Assembly (NCBI GenBank): GCA_963662605.1
Contig: OY759785.1
Coordinates: forward strand, 3,100,001 to 3,164,000
Origin: G963662605 sp963662605
Lineage (GTDB): Bacteria > Bacteroidota > Ignavibacteria > Ignavibacteriales > Ignavibacteriaceae
Length of the DNA stretch: 64,000 bases
Direction: 5' to 3'
Shown here in pieces: positions 55,601 through 63,952 of the stretch (the first letter of the stretch is position 1; every line of letters starts with the position of its first letter). A model generated the notes under the pieces. The model did no database searches. It was not told where the DNA came from and was given only the letters and a program-made list of their open reading frames with translations. A program made the position numbers and the translations under genes.

Positions 55601-56503
55601 GCCGCGGGTTCTCTGGTGCCTGTAGTAATCGGTCCGAAAGACGGGGTTGAGATAAGTACGAATCACCCATTGCTTCAATGGTTTGTAGTATCGTCCTCGA
55701 TAACTCCATTGACCTATGAAGTGCAAATCGCGACAGATGACCAGTTCAATTATCTTGTTTACACTGCCTACCCGATTTCCGAAACTTCCGTCACTGTAAC
55801 TGACGGTCTTGTCAGCGGAGCGCAATACTATTGGAGAGTCAGAACGATTAATGACCCTAATGTATCAGCATGGTCAGCACCTGCTGCATGCTTTGTAACA
55901 TGGGCAGGAAATAATCCGGTTATTGTTCGCAATGGCGGGCCTTCAAAAGGTATAACAGTGAACACCACCTCACCTGTACTTTCATGGTATAAACCGACTG
56001 CATCGGTGCCTCTCACGTACGATTTGCAGTATAGCAAAAATTCTGATTTTTCCGGTGCGGTTACAGTATCGGATATCGGTACAATGTCATTCAAAGTACC
56101 CGCGCTTGAAGCAGGAGTAAAATATTTCTGGAGAGTACGTTCAAAAACAGCAGCGAATGAAGTATCGGATTTCTCATCGCCGACTCCACTTACCGTTGCC
56201 TCCGCGGCAGCAGTAAATAACACTCAGGCAAAGATAGTCACGACCTATGCGTTACAGCAAAACTATCCGAATCCGTTTAACCCTTCAACAACAATCCGGT
56301 ATCAGATACCGAAAGCGGGGCATGTACTGATTCAGATATATAACACTCTCGGTTCGCTTGTCACAACGTTAGTTGATGGAGACCAGAACATGGGTGAGCA
56401 TACTGCTTATTTCAATGCAGCAGCACTGTCCACCGGAATCTATTACTATCGGATGACATCAGGCGAGTTCACTTCAACGAGAAAACTCCTTCTTGTCAAA
56501 TAA
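52700..56503 (+). CDS. Large secreted surface protein with fibronectin III-like repeats and T9SS sorting domain
   Basis: 1267 aa. Signal peptide ends PVLAQ. Residues about 25-490 contain repeats of the form SWQDNRSGNYNLYAQ / AWEDSKIASTNCVYAQ / TWQDKRSGTQNDIYA, probably a beta-propeller. From about 495 to 1170 come roughly seven fibronectin III-like domains, each with a YYWRVR-type strand. The C-terminal 85 residues are a T9SS sorting domain: QQNYPNPFNPSTTIRYQIP ... GIYYYRM ... RKLLLVK. It should be exported and fixed to the surface; an adhesin role is inferred. Confidence 0.88.
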   Translation: MNKRNILFGVLILWGVLCTPVLAQWSADPAINNSVSITAEEKVSPKLTDNGDGGTIISWRVQGAHWGEDYIYAQNMDANGTPLWAAGGVLVSPEASFSKANLKIISDGKKGAIISWYQTASLGAVPTFRVQRISADGTLLWGNGISLSTPLPDGGLMTADITSDNNAGVIATWASFSQTAGQFLDVYVEKIDSSGTSQWNKTVCHTLQNLSEAGYPVIANDGSGGAFIAWEDSKIASTNCVYAQYLNANGDFMWDASGIRVNQGIPDIAKCRPQIVCRTAPTLTGPIIVWKSYWSMGIPEYVIYAQQLFVNNGTLMWPTSGVHTLNVDYIEEPAICSISETGVAIAWIQPSVVGKILYMKAIEDGASSWGSDPIQVCFNGPVGAPGWVDADRRNLTISPSGTDYHGVVLSWQDNRSGNYNLYAQYIEQGGTIKWTDNGMPIASASDDQTYPSMISSTESASFVTWQDKRSGTQNDIYACRIPFIGISPAILSPANHAVGVTIVPALTWGAVLGATSYDVDIATDTGFTNIIKSLTGLASASYQVAPYLLNNFTNYYWRVRALNSLHTTDYASGVFTTIMPVLPTLNNPTDGSMYYYAQPVFSWSYTQNITGIYSTIQLTKDSNFVTGITTVDAGNVTNYSWPVNLNLGQKYYWRVYSANAAGTKISYSAISSFTLYGTATAPAISWPTAGATVYSNDVTAYWSVSTGSTELSFNYRLKKSTSVNWDVTGSTTNIFVTFAGLEPGTLYQYQVQSYNDVDSSAWVSESFTTNGEGTLAVPIVAWPMGGTEVYTNSPMVAWYLEVSSWGLSFEVGYGTTGDTTAFTVKPVTISLWDYLNGLTSGQTYHWRVRSINSLGHKSAWSDEGVFTVYGSVVDIKPVLNNPIDGQVVYTALPILSWSPGAAGVTSYDVYIKAHTDINYQLLTNTTLTYYVMGSDLLPGTVYDWYVTAYNASGGASNSDVETFETVGAAGSLVPVVIGPKDGVEISTNHPLLQWFVVSSSITPLTYEVQIATDDQFNYLVYTAYPISETSVTVTDGLVSGAQYYWRVRTINDPNVSAWSAPAACFVTWAGNNPVIVRNGGPSKGITVNTTSPVLSWYKPTASVPLTYDLQYSKNSDFSGAVTVSDIGTMSFKVPALEAGVKYFWRVRSKTAANEVSDFSSPTPLTVASAAAVNNTQAKIVTTYALQQNYPNPFNPSTTIRYQIPKAGHVLIQIYNTLGSLVTTLVDGDQNMGEHTAYFNAAALSTGIYYYRMTSGEFTSTRKLLLVK

Positions 56504-56521
56504 TGCGTGTTTTCGGTTAAT

Positions 56522-56549
56522 AAAAAAGGGCGCCGCGGCGCCCTTTTTT
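56522..56549. terminator. Bidirectional terminator (perfect palindrome)
   Basis: AAAAAAGGGCGCCG / CGGCGCCCTTTTTT, a perfect 28-base palindrome between the convergent surface-protein and TSUP genes. Confidence 0.93.
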
Positions 56550-56560
56550 ATTGCATCTTA

Positions 56561-57331
56561 TTATTTACCGAAGGTCATTATGGCATACCGGGTCAGCATA
56601 CCAAGACACATTACAACAATGAGCAAGCGCAGATATTTGGGGTTAATGTGAAACAGGTAATGTGCACCTACTCTCGCTCCGATAAACTGCCCCAGCATCA
56701 TCAGCAGACCAACTACCCAGAATATTTTGCCCACTGCAAGAAATATGATGAGTGATGCAACATTGGTGGCAAAGTTCATAGATTTCGCCAGCGCGGAAGC
56801 TTCCACTACACCCTGTCCCCGTAATGAAACTCCCGTCATAATAAGAAATGAACCTGTACCGGGGCCAAACATGCCGTCGTAACAGCCGATAGAAGGTACT
56901 ATAAGATTTTGAAACTTCTTATCGGAAATTTTCGGCTCGCCCGATGGCTTTTCAACTGTGGGAGTAAAAATAAAATATATGGCGACAAAAAGCAGAATAA
57001 GAGGAATGACGAACGATAAAGTTTTCGTATTAACAAATTGGATAATTATTGTTCCGACTACAGCGCCGCAAAATGCGGTAAGCATTTTATACTTCACATC
57101 GGCAAAGCGTACTTTCCCTTTTAAGAACATCATTATGGTAGCTGTTCCGCTGCCCATGGTGCTTTGAAATTTATTTGTGCCGAGAACCGCCAAAGGCGGA
57201 ATACCGCTCATCATCAACGCCGGCACGGTGAGTAATCCGCCGCCACCAGCCATAGTATCTATTAGTCCCGCCATGACAGAAATAAAAAACAAAAACCCCA
57301 TCATGCCATACGATAATCCTGCAAAATCCAA
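56561..57331 (-). CDS. TSUP family anion permease (TauE/SafE)
   Basis: 256 aa with eight membrane helices. The first repeat has GLIDTMAGGGGLLTVPALMMSGIPPLAVLGTNKFQS, typical of the YfcA/TauE/SafE family; the second has SIGCYDGMFGPGTGSFLIM. Members export or take up sulfite, sulfoacetate and similar anions. The substrate is not readable, although a sulfur compound would fit the cys operon found elsewhere in the window. Confidence 0.9.
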   Translation of the reverse strand: MDFAGLSYGMMGFLFFISVMAGLIDTMAGGGGLLTVPALMMSGIPPLAVLGTNKFQSTMGSGTATIMMFLKGKVRFADVKYKMLTAFCGAVVGTIIIQFVNTKTLSFVIPLILLFVAIYFIFTPTVEKPSGEPKISDKKFQNLIVPSIGCYDGMFGPGTGSFLIMTGVSLRGQGVVEASALAKSMNFATNVASLIIFLAVGKIFWVVGLLMMLGQFIGARVGAHYLFHINPKYLRLLIVVMCLGMLTRYAIMTFGK

Positions 57332-57448
57332 CTCAACTCCAAGATGTAAAATTTCCGAAGTGAAAATTTACACAGAAAGATGAGATGAAATAAATACTTT
57401 TTACGAGTGGGTAATCTTTTCCCGCGCGGGCGGAATGTGAACACACCA

Positions 57449-58990
57449 CTATTTCATGTAGACAAGTTTGACTGTTTGTTGATCGCTTCCTGAAGTAAGC
57501 CGAAAAAAATATATTCCCGACGCAAGATTTTGCCGGGCGGGATTCCACGCTTCAGTGTGAGTACCTGCGGTTTCAAATCCATCAATCAACGTGCCGACTT
57601 CTTTACCATATATATCGTAGATTTTCCCAAGCACCTTTGCGGACACCGGGATTGTAAATTGAATAGTGGTTTCCGGATTAAACGGATTGGGATAACTCTT
57701 TAGTTGATAGGAAACGGGATGTATGTTTATGCCCGGTTCATTGATTGCATTAGCTCTCCCATCCGGCATCCAATAATTACCGGAGACAACGATCATGCAA
57801 AGCATTTTTAAAGTATTGCCGAAATAATCGCTGTTACTCACAGCATCCGTTACTACGTAATTCCACAAATCATTCAACCATGCCTGATGTGCAGTATCAA
57901 CACATGCGCCCACAGTAAACGGAGCCATGAATGCCATATCCTGGTAGTTATTACCGGAGATATTTGAGCCGTCGAGTTTATATCCCGAACGAATTGATGA
58001 TATATTGCTGGATGTGGTTTTCTTTAACCACTGGGTTATTTTATTACAATCGTTCTTCGCCCGGACATCACCATTGAGCAGATAGTCCACTCCGAAGTGC
58101 CAGGGAGTCCGGCAGGAATTATAATTATAATAACCATCCTCCGCGCCCTCAAGAAATTTTGCTTTGGCGGGATGCGGCACACTATCGCAGTTTTCAATGA
58201 AATCCGGAATCAACCCTGTATTGGGGCTGTATCTCGTTTGTATAGTATCAATCAGATTGTAACATTCATTAAGCACATTGTTCCAAGTTGCATCATTCGT
58301 TGCCGTATAAAAAGCGCGAAGATGATCATACATAAAGTCGGAAGGACGGGAATCATTTTTATAACCACTGTCGTTGTGAGCCCAGTCCCCAAGCTGCAAA
58401 CTTGAAACCGCCGGATAAACTTCCGATTGTTTTATCGCATTGATAATTGCAAGTGCCTCGGATAAATAATTGATACTCCCCGCACTGCCCCATTGCTTAT
58501 CTGCCATAAGAAGACTGTACGCTATGTCAAGATCACCGTCGGTTGCGGCATCTGTTCCATCGCTGACACATTTGGAATTTTGCTGCCAGTTCATCAATAC
58601 AGGATTTACTGTGCTCGGATTCGCTTTATACCAGCGGTAAAGTCCGTCATAATATGTTTTTGCCATCGTATCATAGCCGGCCATGTAGGCCGTTATAACC
58701 ATACCATAGCCCTGCCCTTCACTTACACAAATTTCAGTGCCGTTTATGTATTCAACGTAATATTGTCCCGTAGTGCAGCCCGGTTTTAAATACTTTGCTT
58801 TCCACGTATTGTAAAATGATTGTACCGATGCATCGAGTTGAGTTTGCGTCTGGGTTGAAGGCTTGATAGTTCCGGTGGTATATTTAACATGCTGTGGAAA
58901 AGGATAACGCGGCGTTTGCGCGTATGTGCTCATCATACATATGGCGAAAAATACTACAATGATTAAATGGCGTATTGTTGAATAAGTCAT
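57449..58990 (-). CDS. Secreted glycoside hydrolase family 8 with T9SS sorting domain
   Basis: 513 aa. Signal peptide ends TYAQ. GH8 core: VSEGQGYGM (residues 89-97; Glu91 is the likely general acid), ATDGDLDIAYSLLMADKQWG (149-168, with catalytic-base and binding Asp residues), and CRTPWHFGVDYLLNGD. GH8 includes endoglucanases, chitosanases and reducing-end xylanases. The C-terminal 80 residues are a sorting domain: KSYPNPFNPETTIQF ... GIYFFRLTSG ... VKLVYMK. Confidence 0.92.
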   Translation of the reverse strand: MTYSTIRHLIIVVFFAICMMSTYAQTPRYPFPQHVKYTTGTIKPSTQTQTQLDASVQSFYNTWKAKYLKPGCTTGQYYVEYINGTEICVSEGQGYGMVITAYMAGYDTMAKTYYDGLYRWYKANPSTVNPVLMNWQQNSKCVSDGTDAATDGDLDIAYSLLMADKQWGSAGSINYLSEALAIINAIKQSEVYPAVSSLQLGDWAHNDSGYKNDSRPSDFMYDHLRAFYTATNDATWNNVLNECYNLIDTIQTRYSPNTGLIPDFIENCDSVPHPAKAKFLEGAEDGYYNYNSCRTPWHFGVDYLLNGDVRAKNDCNKITQWLKKTTSSNISSIRSGYKLDGSNISGNNYQDMAFMAPFTVGACVDTAHQAWLNDLWNYVVTDAVSNSDYFGNTLKMLCMIVVSGNYWMPDGRANAINEPGINIHPVSYQLKSYPNPFNPETTIQFTIPVSAKVLGKIYDIYGKEVGTLIDGFETAGTHTEAWNPARQNLASGIYFFRLTSGSDQQTVKLVYMK

Positions 58991-59523
58991 AACAGCAAGA
59001 ATTTATTTTCTGAAATATGAAAGGTAGTCGAGTGATTTTTAAGAAAGAATATTACACTCGCGGAAAACTTACCGGTTTTTTATGGCATTTGCAATTACTT
59101 ATATAACAACTTAGTTGTGTAAAGAACTGCACAGTAATCATCGGGATTTTTTTGTAAGTGGTGATTGGCGTTGCAAAGAGTACACCCATTTCATTAATTT
59201 TTATTGTGTCCTAACGCAAACATTTCACTAAAACCCTATGCCGCTAATATTTCGACTTTGATTTTCCGAAATAAAAATGTAAGTTGTATACGCCTACATA
59301 AATCTACATTAATCACAAGCAGTGCGACGCTTAAGGTTACTTTGGTAATATAGTGCATAACTATATCTCCATCGGATGGGTGTGGTGCATTTAAAGCTGA
59401 ACGAAATATTTCATCGTGAAGCTTTCAATGTAATCATAAAAAGTAAAATTAAGCTCCGGCCGCAAGGCTGGAAAAAATTCGTCGTCAAAAGAATAGTTGA
59501 ACTCACTAAACGGATACCGGAAT
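58991..59523. other. Intergenic region between divergent GH8 and beta-helix genes
   Basis: 533 bases with no credible gene. It contains the short palindrome ACAACTTAGTTGT near 59105 and, close to the downstream gene, the hairpin CCGGCC-GCAA-GGCTGG (59457-59472) with a GNRA-type loop. It must hold the promoters of both genes. I could not assign a riboswitch class. Confidence 0.45.
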
Positions 59524-61737
59524 ATGAAAAAAACACTTTTCCTCATTCTCTTTGCATCCTGTTGCACGCTGTTTGCACAAAACAAGATGTATATTCACAA
59601 ATCTGACAAAATCAGTCTGGGAGTTTCTCTTGCTTCCGTGAACTGGAAAACTGCTGACGACTCCCTGTTTATCAGCTCGGGAGGAGTAAGCACGGGCGTT
59701 CCACTCGCAAAAATTGACAGCCTTTCATTTGCCGATTATGGCGATACTGTCAAAATTATATACAACGGATCAACGGCTCAGATACTCAATCCATTAGCTT
59801 TTGAAGGTGTGACAGTAACTGCAAGCGGTGCAAAAGTATTGATTACAGCCACCTCGGCAGTAAAGGGATTGAATTATAAAATATCCGGCACATCCACCGA
59901 CGGAAGTCTAAAAATATATAGTGACTCTAAGTTCAACCTCGTCATGGAGAATGTGAACCTTACCAACACTACGGGACCGGCGATCAATGTACAGTCCGGA
60001 AAAACAACCTCAATTTATCTCCCGGCAGGTACGGCAAGTTATATTAAAGATGGCTCAAGCTATGCCGACTCCGTACTGAACACGAGCGGAACATATGAAG
60101 ATCAGAATGCAGCATTATTCTGTAAGGGCAATGTTGCTTTCAGCGGTACCGGCAGCCTTACGATTACCGGCGTCGGGACGGAAAAACATGGGTTAGTAAC
60201 TAAGGACGCAATGACATTCGCCGATGCAACGTTAATTGTAAAAAGTGCAACTAAAGACGGCTTGCATCCGAAAGACGGATTCACCATGACAAGCGGCACA
60301 CTTAATATTAATTCTAATGGTGACTGTATTGATGCCGATGAAGGATACCTTACTATTTCCGGCGGTTCTGTAACAACCAATAATGCCGTAGCAGATGCAA
60401 ACGGTATTTCCAGTTACTCCACTATGTATATAGCTAATGCAGTAATTAATGCAACGGTTTCCGGTGATGCCGGCAAGGGCATTAAAGCTGGCGGCAATAT
60501 GACTCTCGGCACAGGCACGTATACCATAAATACTTCCGGCAAGGCATTACTGATTTCATCCGGTTCGGGTTATGACCCATCCTATTGCGCGGCCATCAAA
60601 GGTGATAGCACAGTCATCATCAATGGAGCAAATATCACAATTAAGAGTACCGGATTAGCAGGCAAAGGCATATCCGCCGACCAAAATATCCAGATCGTCA
60701 GCGGTACTGTTAACGTAACCACAACCGGTGCAGGAGCGACATATAAAAATTCAACAGGCACGACTGATGTTTATCATGCAACGTGCCTCACAGCCGATGG
60801 CGACATCACAATCCTCGGCGGCACCGTCACTGCTTCAAGCTCGGGTACAGCCGGAAGAGGAATCACTGCCGACGGCATAATTACTATTGGCAGCGCAAGT
60901 ACAACCCCGATAGTCGGCGTTACAACGACCGGAACCAAAGTTACAATTTCCGGCAGTGACTATTGCGAAGCCAAAGCTATAAAAGGCAGCAGGTCAATAA
61001 CCATCACAAGCGGCACCATCACAATTTATTCAGCAGATGATGGAATCAAAGCCGATACTTCGATAGTTATCAATGGCGGCACCATCACGATCTCCAAATC
61101 CGTTGAAGGAATTGAAGCTCCTAAAATCACGGTAAACAATGGCACAATAGATGTAACCGCGAGCGATGACTGTCTGAATACTTCATGGGGCAACGGCGGA
61201 GAAACAAATGACGGAAGCCTCATGACACTTGCCGGAGGAACAGTGTACGCGAACACGACAGGAGGCGACGGCCTTGACAGCAATGGCAGCATTGTCATTA
61301 CCGGAGGAACGATAATTGTAAACGGCCCCCCATCATCGCCCGAAGTTGCGTTAGATTATAATGGGACATGCAACATCTCAGGTGGCTTACTAATTGCCGC
61401 CGGACCGAATTCCGGGAACATGATTCAGGCAACAAGTACAACATCAACCCAGTATGCCGTAAAGGTTACTGTAAGTGCTCTTATTTCAACCACAACTTTA
61501 TTCAATATACAAGACGCTTCCGGAACAAGTCTGGTTACTTTTAAACCGGTCAGAAATGCTTATTACGTTGTCTTCTCCTCATCGAGTCTGAAAAGCGGAT
61601 CAACGTATAACATCTATACAGGCGGCACCTGCACCGGGATGCTAACGAACGGTTATTATACCGGCGGAACGTATTCGGGCGGTACTTTAAAGAAATCGTT
61701 TACCGTATCAAGTAAAGTAACAGCTGTTTCGTTTTAA
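59524..61737 (+). CDS. Secreted beta-helix carbohydrate-binding protein (Cthe_2159/DUF4353-like)
   Basis: 737 aa from the ATG at 59524. Signal peptide ends LFAQ. A short module (MYIHKSDKISLG...LAKIDSLSF) leads into a long repetitive region with turns such as SGTLNINSNGDCIDADEGYLTISGG, GTVNVTTTGAG, TSGTITIYSADDGIKAD and GGTITISKSVEGIEA. These D-G-I/L-containing turns are typical of the DUF4353 right-handed beta-helix of the Cthe_2159 family, which binds cellulose or acidic sugars with calcium. There is no T9SS domain at its end. It is divergent from GH8. Confidence 0.8.
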   Translation: MKKTLFLILFASCCTLFAQNKMYIHKSDKISLGVSLASVNWKTADDSLFISSGGVSTGVPLAKIDSLSFADYGDTVKIIYNGSTAQILNPLAFEGVTVTASGAKVLITATSAVKGLNYKISGTSTDGSLKIYSDSKFNLVMENVNLTNTTGPAINVQSGKTTSIYLPAGTASYIKDGSSYADSVLNTSGTYEDQNAALFCKGNVAFSGTGSLTITGVGTEKHGLVTKDAMTFADATLIVKSATKDGLHPKDGFTMTSGTLNINSNGDCIDADEGYLTISGGSVTTNNAVADANGISSYSTMYIANAVINATVSGDAGKGIKAGGNMTLGTGTYTINTSGKALLISSGSGYDPSYCAAIKGDSTVIINGANITIKSTGLAGKGISADQNIQIVSGTVNVTTTGAGATYKNSTGTTDVYHATCLTADGDITILGGTVTASSSGTAGRGITADGIITIGSASTTPIVGVTTTGTKVTISGSDYCEAKAIKGSRSITITSGTITIYSADDGIKADTSIVINGGTITISKSVEGIEAPKITVNNGTIDVTASDDCLNTSWGNGGETNDGSLMTLAGGTVYANTTGGDGLDSNGSIVITGGTIIVNGPPSSPEVALDYNGTCNISGGLLIAAGPNSGNMIQATSTTSTQYAVKVTVSALISTTTLFNIQDASGTSLVTFKPVRNAYYVVFSSSSLKSGSTYNIYTGGTCTGMLTNGYYTGGTYSGGTLKKSFTVSSKVTAVSF

Positions 61738-61809
61738 TTCTGCATTGTGAATCAATACATAGACAGTTTAACAGATATACATGAATTTGAAAATATTAAA
61801 GGAAATTAT

Positions 61810-62265
61810 ATGAATAGAATAGCAATCCTATTCTTATTACTGACTTGTGCCTTAAGCGCCCAAACATACTATTTTAATGTCTGGAGCAAAGGAACCCTTA
61901 CCTCAATACCTGTAAGCGAAATTAGAAAAATGACTTTCGATTCGGTTTCGGGTGCTGGAGAAAACAGTACGGGAGAAGCAGTAGTAAGCGCATTTGAATT
62001 ATTCCAGAATTATCCGAATCCTTTCAATCCCTCCACAACGATTGAATATCAGATGCCATCTGCCGGAAACATCAGGATTCAACTGTACAACGTAACCGGA
62101 GAGCTTGTGCGTACATTAATGAATGCGGAACAGTCCGCAGGCAAGTATTCCGTTACATGGAATGGCAGAGACGAAAACAACCGGCAGGTTGCAAACGGTG
62201 TATATATCTACCGGGTTATTTTCGGCAATACCGTATTATCTAAAAAAATGCTTTTATTGAAGTAA
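61810..62265 (+). CDS. Small secreted protein with T9SS sorting domain
   Basis: 151 aa from the ATG at 61810. Signal peptide ends LSAQ. A mini-module (YYFNVWSKGTLTSIPVSEIRKMTF) is followed by a short linker and a T9SS sorting domain: FQNYPNPFNPSTTIEYQMP ... LYNVTGELVRTLM ... GVYIYRVIFG ... KKMLLLK. It has no effector domain, like the small gene at 32594. It follows the beta-helix gene and precedes another small secreted gene, probably as one operon. Confidence 0.8.
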   Translation: MNRIAILFLLLTCALSAQTYYFNVWSKGTLTSIPVSEIRKMTFDSVSGAGENSTGEAVVSAFELFQNYPNPFNPSTTIEYQMPSAGNIRIQLYNVTGELVRTLMNAEQSAGKYSVTWNGRDENNRQVANGVYIYRVIFGNTVLSKKMLLLK

Positions 62266-62281
62266 AGAAAGAGGTAGACAA

Positions 62282-62935
62282 ATGAAAACGAAATATGTAT
62301 TATTATTCTTAGTTTGCCTCGCTCCTGTTTTAGTATCACAAAACTTGAAAGTAACTAAAACGGATGGCAACATAATCAGCTTTGCTTTAGCGGATATTGA
62401 CAGCGTGCAGATTTCCACCGCGTCCTCAGCTAAAACTATTTCGGCAGCCGACTGGAATTGTGTCAGCACATACTCTCTTGCAAAGGTAGCGATTGCATCG
62501 GGTGTATTCGAGGATGTAAAAGAAGGCTTGAAAGTTTACGGCACAAATGGAAACGCTGCCGTCAAACTTATGCCCGTATCAATAAACACGATGACTAATA
62601 AAACAATTTATCTGCGATGGAAAGCTAACGGCAGTCAGGTTAAAGTCGGTGTTAATTTATTTGAAAGCGCCGATGACCTTACTCCCGCATGCAATGCTTT
62701 AGTAATCTCAACCGGTTCCGGTTTGATTAATGCAGACACATGGTACTATACCCGCATTAAGATAGCCGGAGGCGAAGCTGCGGTTGTAACATCAAAAGAT
62801 AATTATGATAACAACGGAGGTGTGGTAGTTGCGAATGCGCTTATTCCTGTAGCCAAAGAGGTAAGAACATATTCTTTTGAAACAACAACGAATAAGACTT
62901 CGTATTCCGTGCTGTCGGAAGCAAGAGTAGAATAA
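62282..62935 (+). CDS. Secreted protein of unknown function
   Basis: 217 aa. Signal peptide ends VLVSQ. The N-terminal module NLKVTKTDGNIISFALADIDSVQI is like those in the neighbouring secreted proteins. The remaining 155 residues are a beta-rich domain (TIYLRWKANGSQVKVGVNLF ... TWYYTRIKIAGGEAAVV), perhaps a jelly-roll of carbohydrate-binding type. No sorting domain. AAAGAGG ribosome site; last gene before a terminator. Confidence 0.7.
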   Translation: MKTKYVLLFLVCLAPVLVSQNLKVTKTDGNIISFALADIDSVQISTASSAKTISAADWNCVSTYSLAKVAIASGVFEDVKEGLKVYGTNGNAAVKLMPVSINTMTNKTIYLRWKANGSQVKVGVNLFESADDLTPACNALVISTGSGLINADTWYYTRIKIAGGEAAVVTSKDNYDNNGGVVVANALIPVAKEVRTYSFETTTNKTSYSVLSEARVE

Positions 62936-62961
62936 ACTCTATTAGTTTATCAATGAGATTT

Positions 62962-62992
62962 AGCCCGGAGTTCATTTACTTCGGGCTTTTTG
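62962..62992 (+). terminator. Intrinsic terminator of the secreted-protein operon
   Basis: 10-bp stem AGCCCGGAGT / ACTTCGGGCT with one G-U pair and a 6-base loop, followed by TTTTTGT. Confidence 0.88.
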
Positions 62993-63046
62993 TATTTTAT
63001 TATTATGATTGCCTCAAATATTAACCTCCACCTAAGAGCATATCCA

Positions 63047-63757
63047 TCATTTCGCCATCGCCTGCTTTTTTAGTTTCTCGGGCATCTTCTCAATTGCATA
63101 GCGGAGAGCAGTACGGGGCATATCTGCTTTATGCTGCATTATATAATCAAACACTCTTCCGGTATCGTATTGACTATATGCCTTTAACATCCAACCGTAC
63201 CCTTTCTGCACCAGATCATCCGGGTCGTACAACAGAGCATCGGCAGTGCGAAATATAGTATCCGTAAACAAGCCTTTGCGTGCCGGAATAATATACGTTA
63301 CAGCGGCTGCTCGCTTCGCCCAACGATTATCTGACTTTGTCCATTGCAGGGTCCGCTTTGCCAATTCGGGAAAAGACATAACACATTCTGCGACGGGATG
63401 ATTACACAACGTATCGCACGAAGCCCAGTTGGATACATAGTTGCGTATCCAGTATTCGAACACATCGAAATCTTCTGTCGTATACTCTTTTTTCATTGAA
63501 AGAGCAAAGTGACACGCGATGAAACTTTCCTCAGTATAGCCGGAGCGCCAGAGTTCATCGCACAACTCCCAGACTTTCTGTTTCCCGAGGGCCAGAACTT
63601 GTTTTTGATACTCCTTGGCCAGTTTGATAACGGTTGCGGTTTTAACTCCATGCTGCTTAACGGCTTCTTTAAAAAACCGCTCACCTGAAAGACGGGTCTT
63701 TTCATCAGATAAATCATTCAGTTTGTTTTGAATTTCGGTAAAAATTTTGGTGCCCAT
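63047..63757 (-). CDS. DNA alkylation repair protein (AlkD-like)
   Basis: 236 aa, all-helical HEAT-like repeats of the AlkC/AlkD fold: FFKEAVKQHGVKTATVIKLAKEY, LWRSGYTEESFIACHFALS, WIRNYVSNWASCDTLCNHPV, DNRWAKRAAAVTYIIPARKG and DLVQKGYGWMLKAYSQYD. The WASCDxxC stretch and the following Trp/Asp/Arg residues are those used for base-lesion recognition in AlkD. It removes alkylated purines, or belongs to a relative without glycosylase activity. Confidence 0.88.
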   Translation of the reverse strand: MGTKIFTEIQNKLNDLSDEKTRLSGERFFKEAVKQHGVKTATVIKLAKEYQKQVLALGKQKVWELCDELWRSGYTEESFIACHFALSMKKEYTTEDFDVFEYWIRNYVSNWASCDTLCNHPVAECVMSFPELAKRTLQWTKSDNRWAKRAAAVTYIIPARKGLFTDTIFRTADALLYDPDDLVQKGYGWMLKAYSQYDTGRVFDYIMQHKADMPRTALRYAIEKMPEKLKKQAMAK

Positions 63758-63952
63758 ATGTAACCTATAGTTGTTCGGTGTTCATAAATCCACCCAAAAA
63801 TCCCGCATGGCTAAACCACACCCAGTGTATAAGTTCCACCCATGGGGCATTATGGAGGCGGCGATAAAAACCGGTAATTTTCGTCATTTTGATGGTTTTT
63901 TGCACATTTAAAATAATTAAGTTTTATTATACGAAATTTTTCCTAATTTTGT

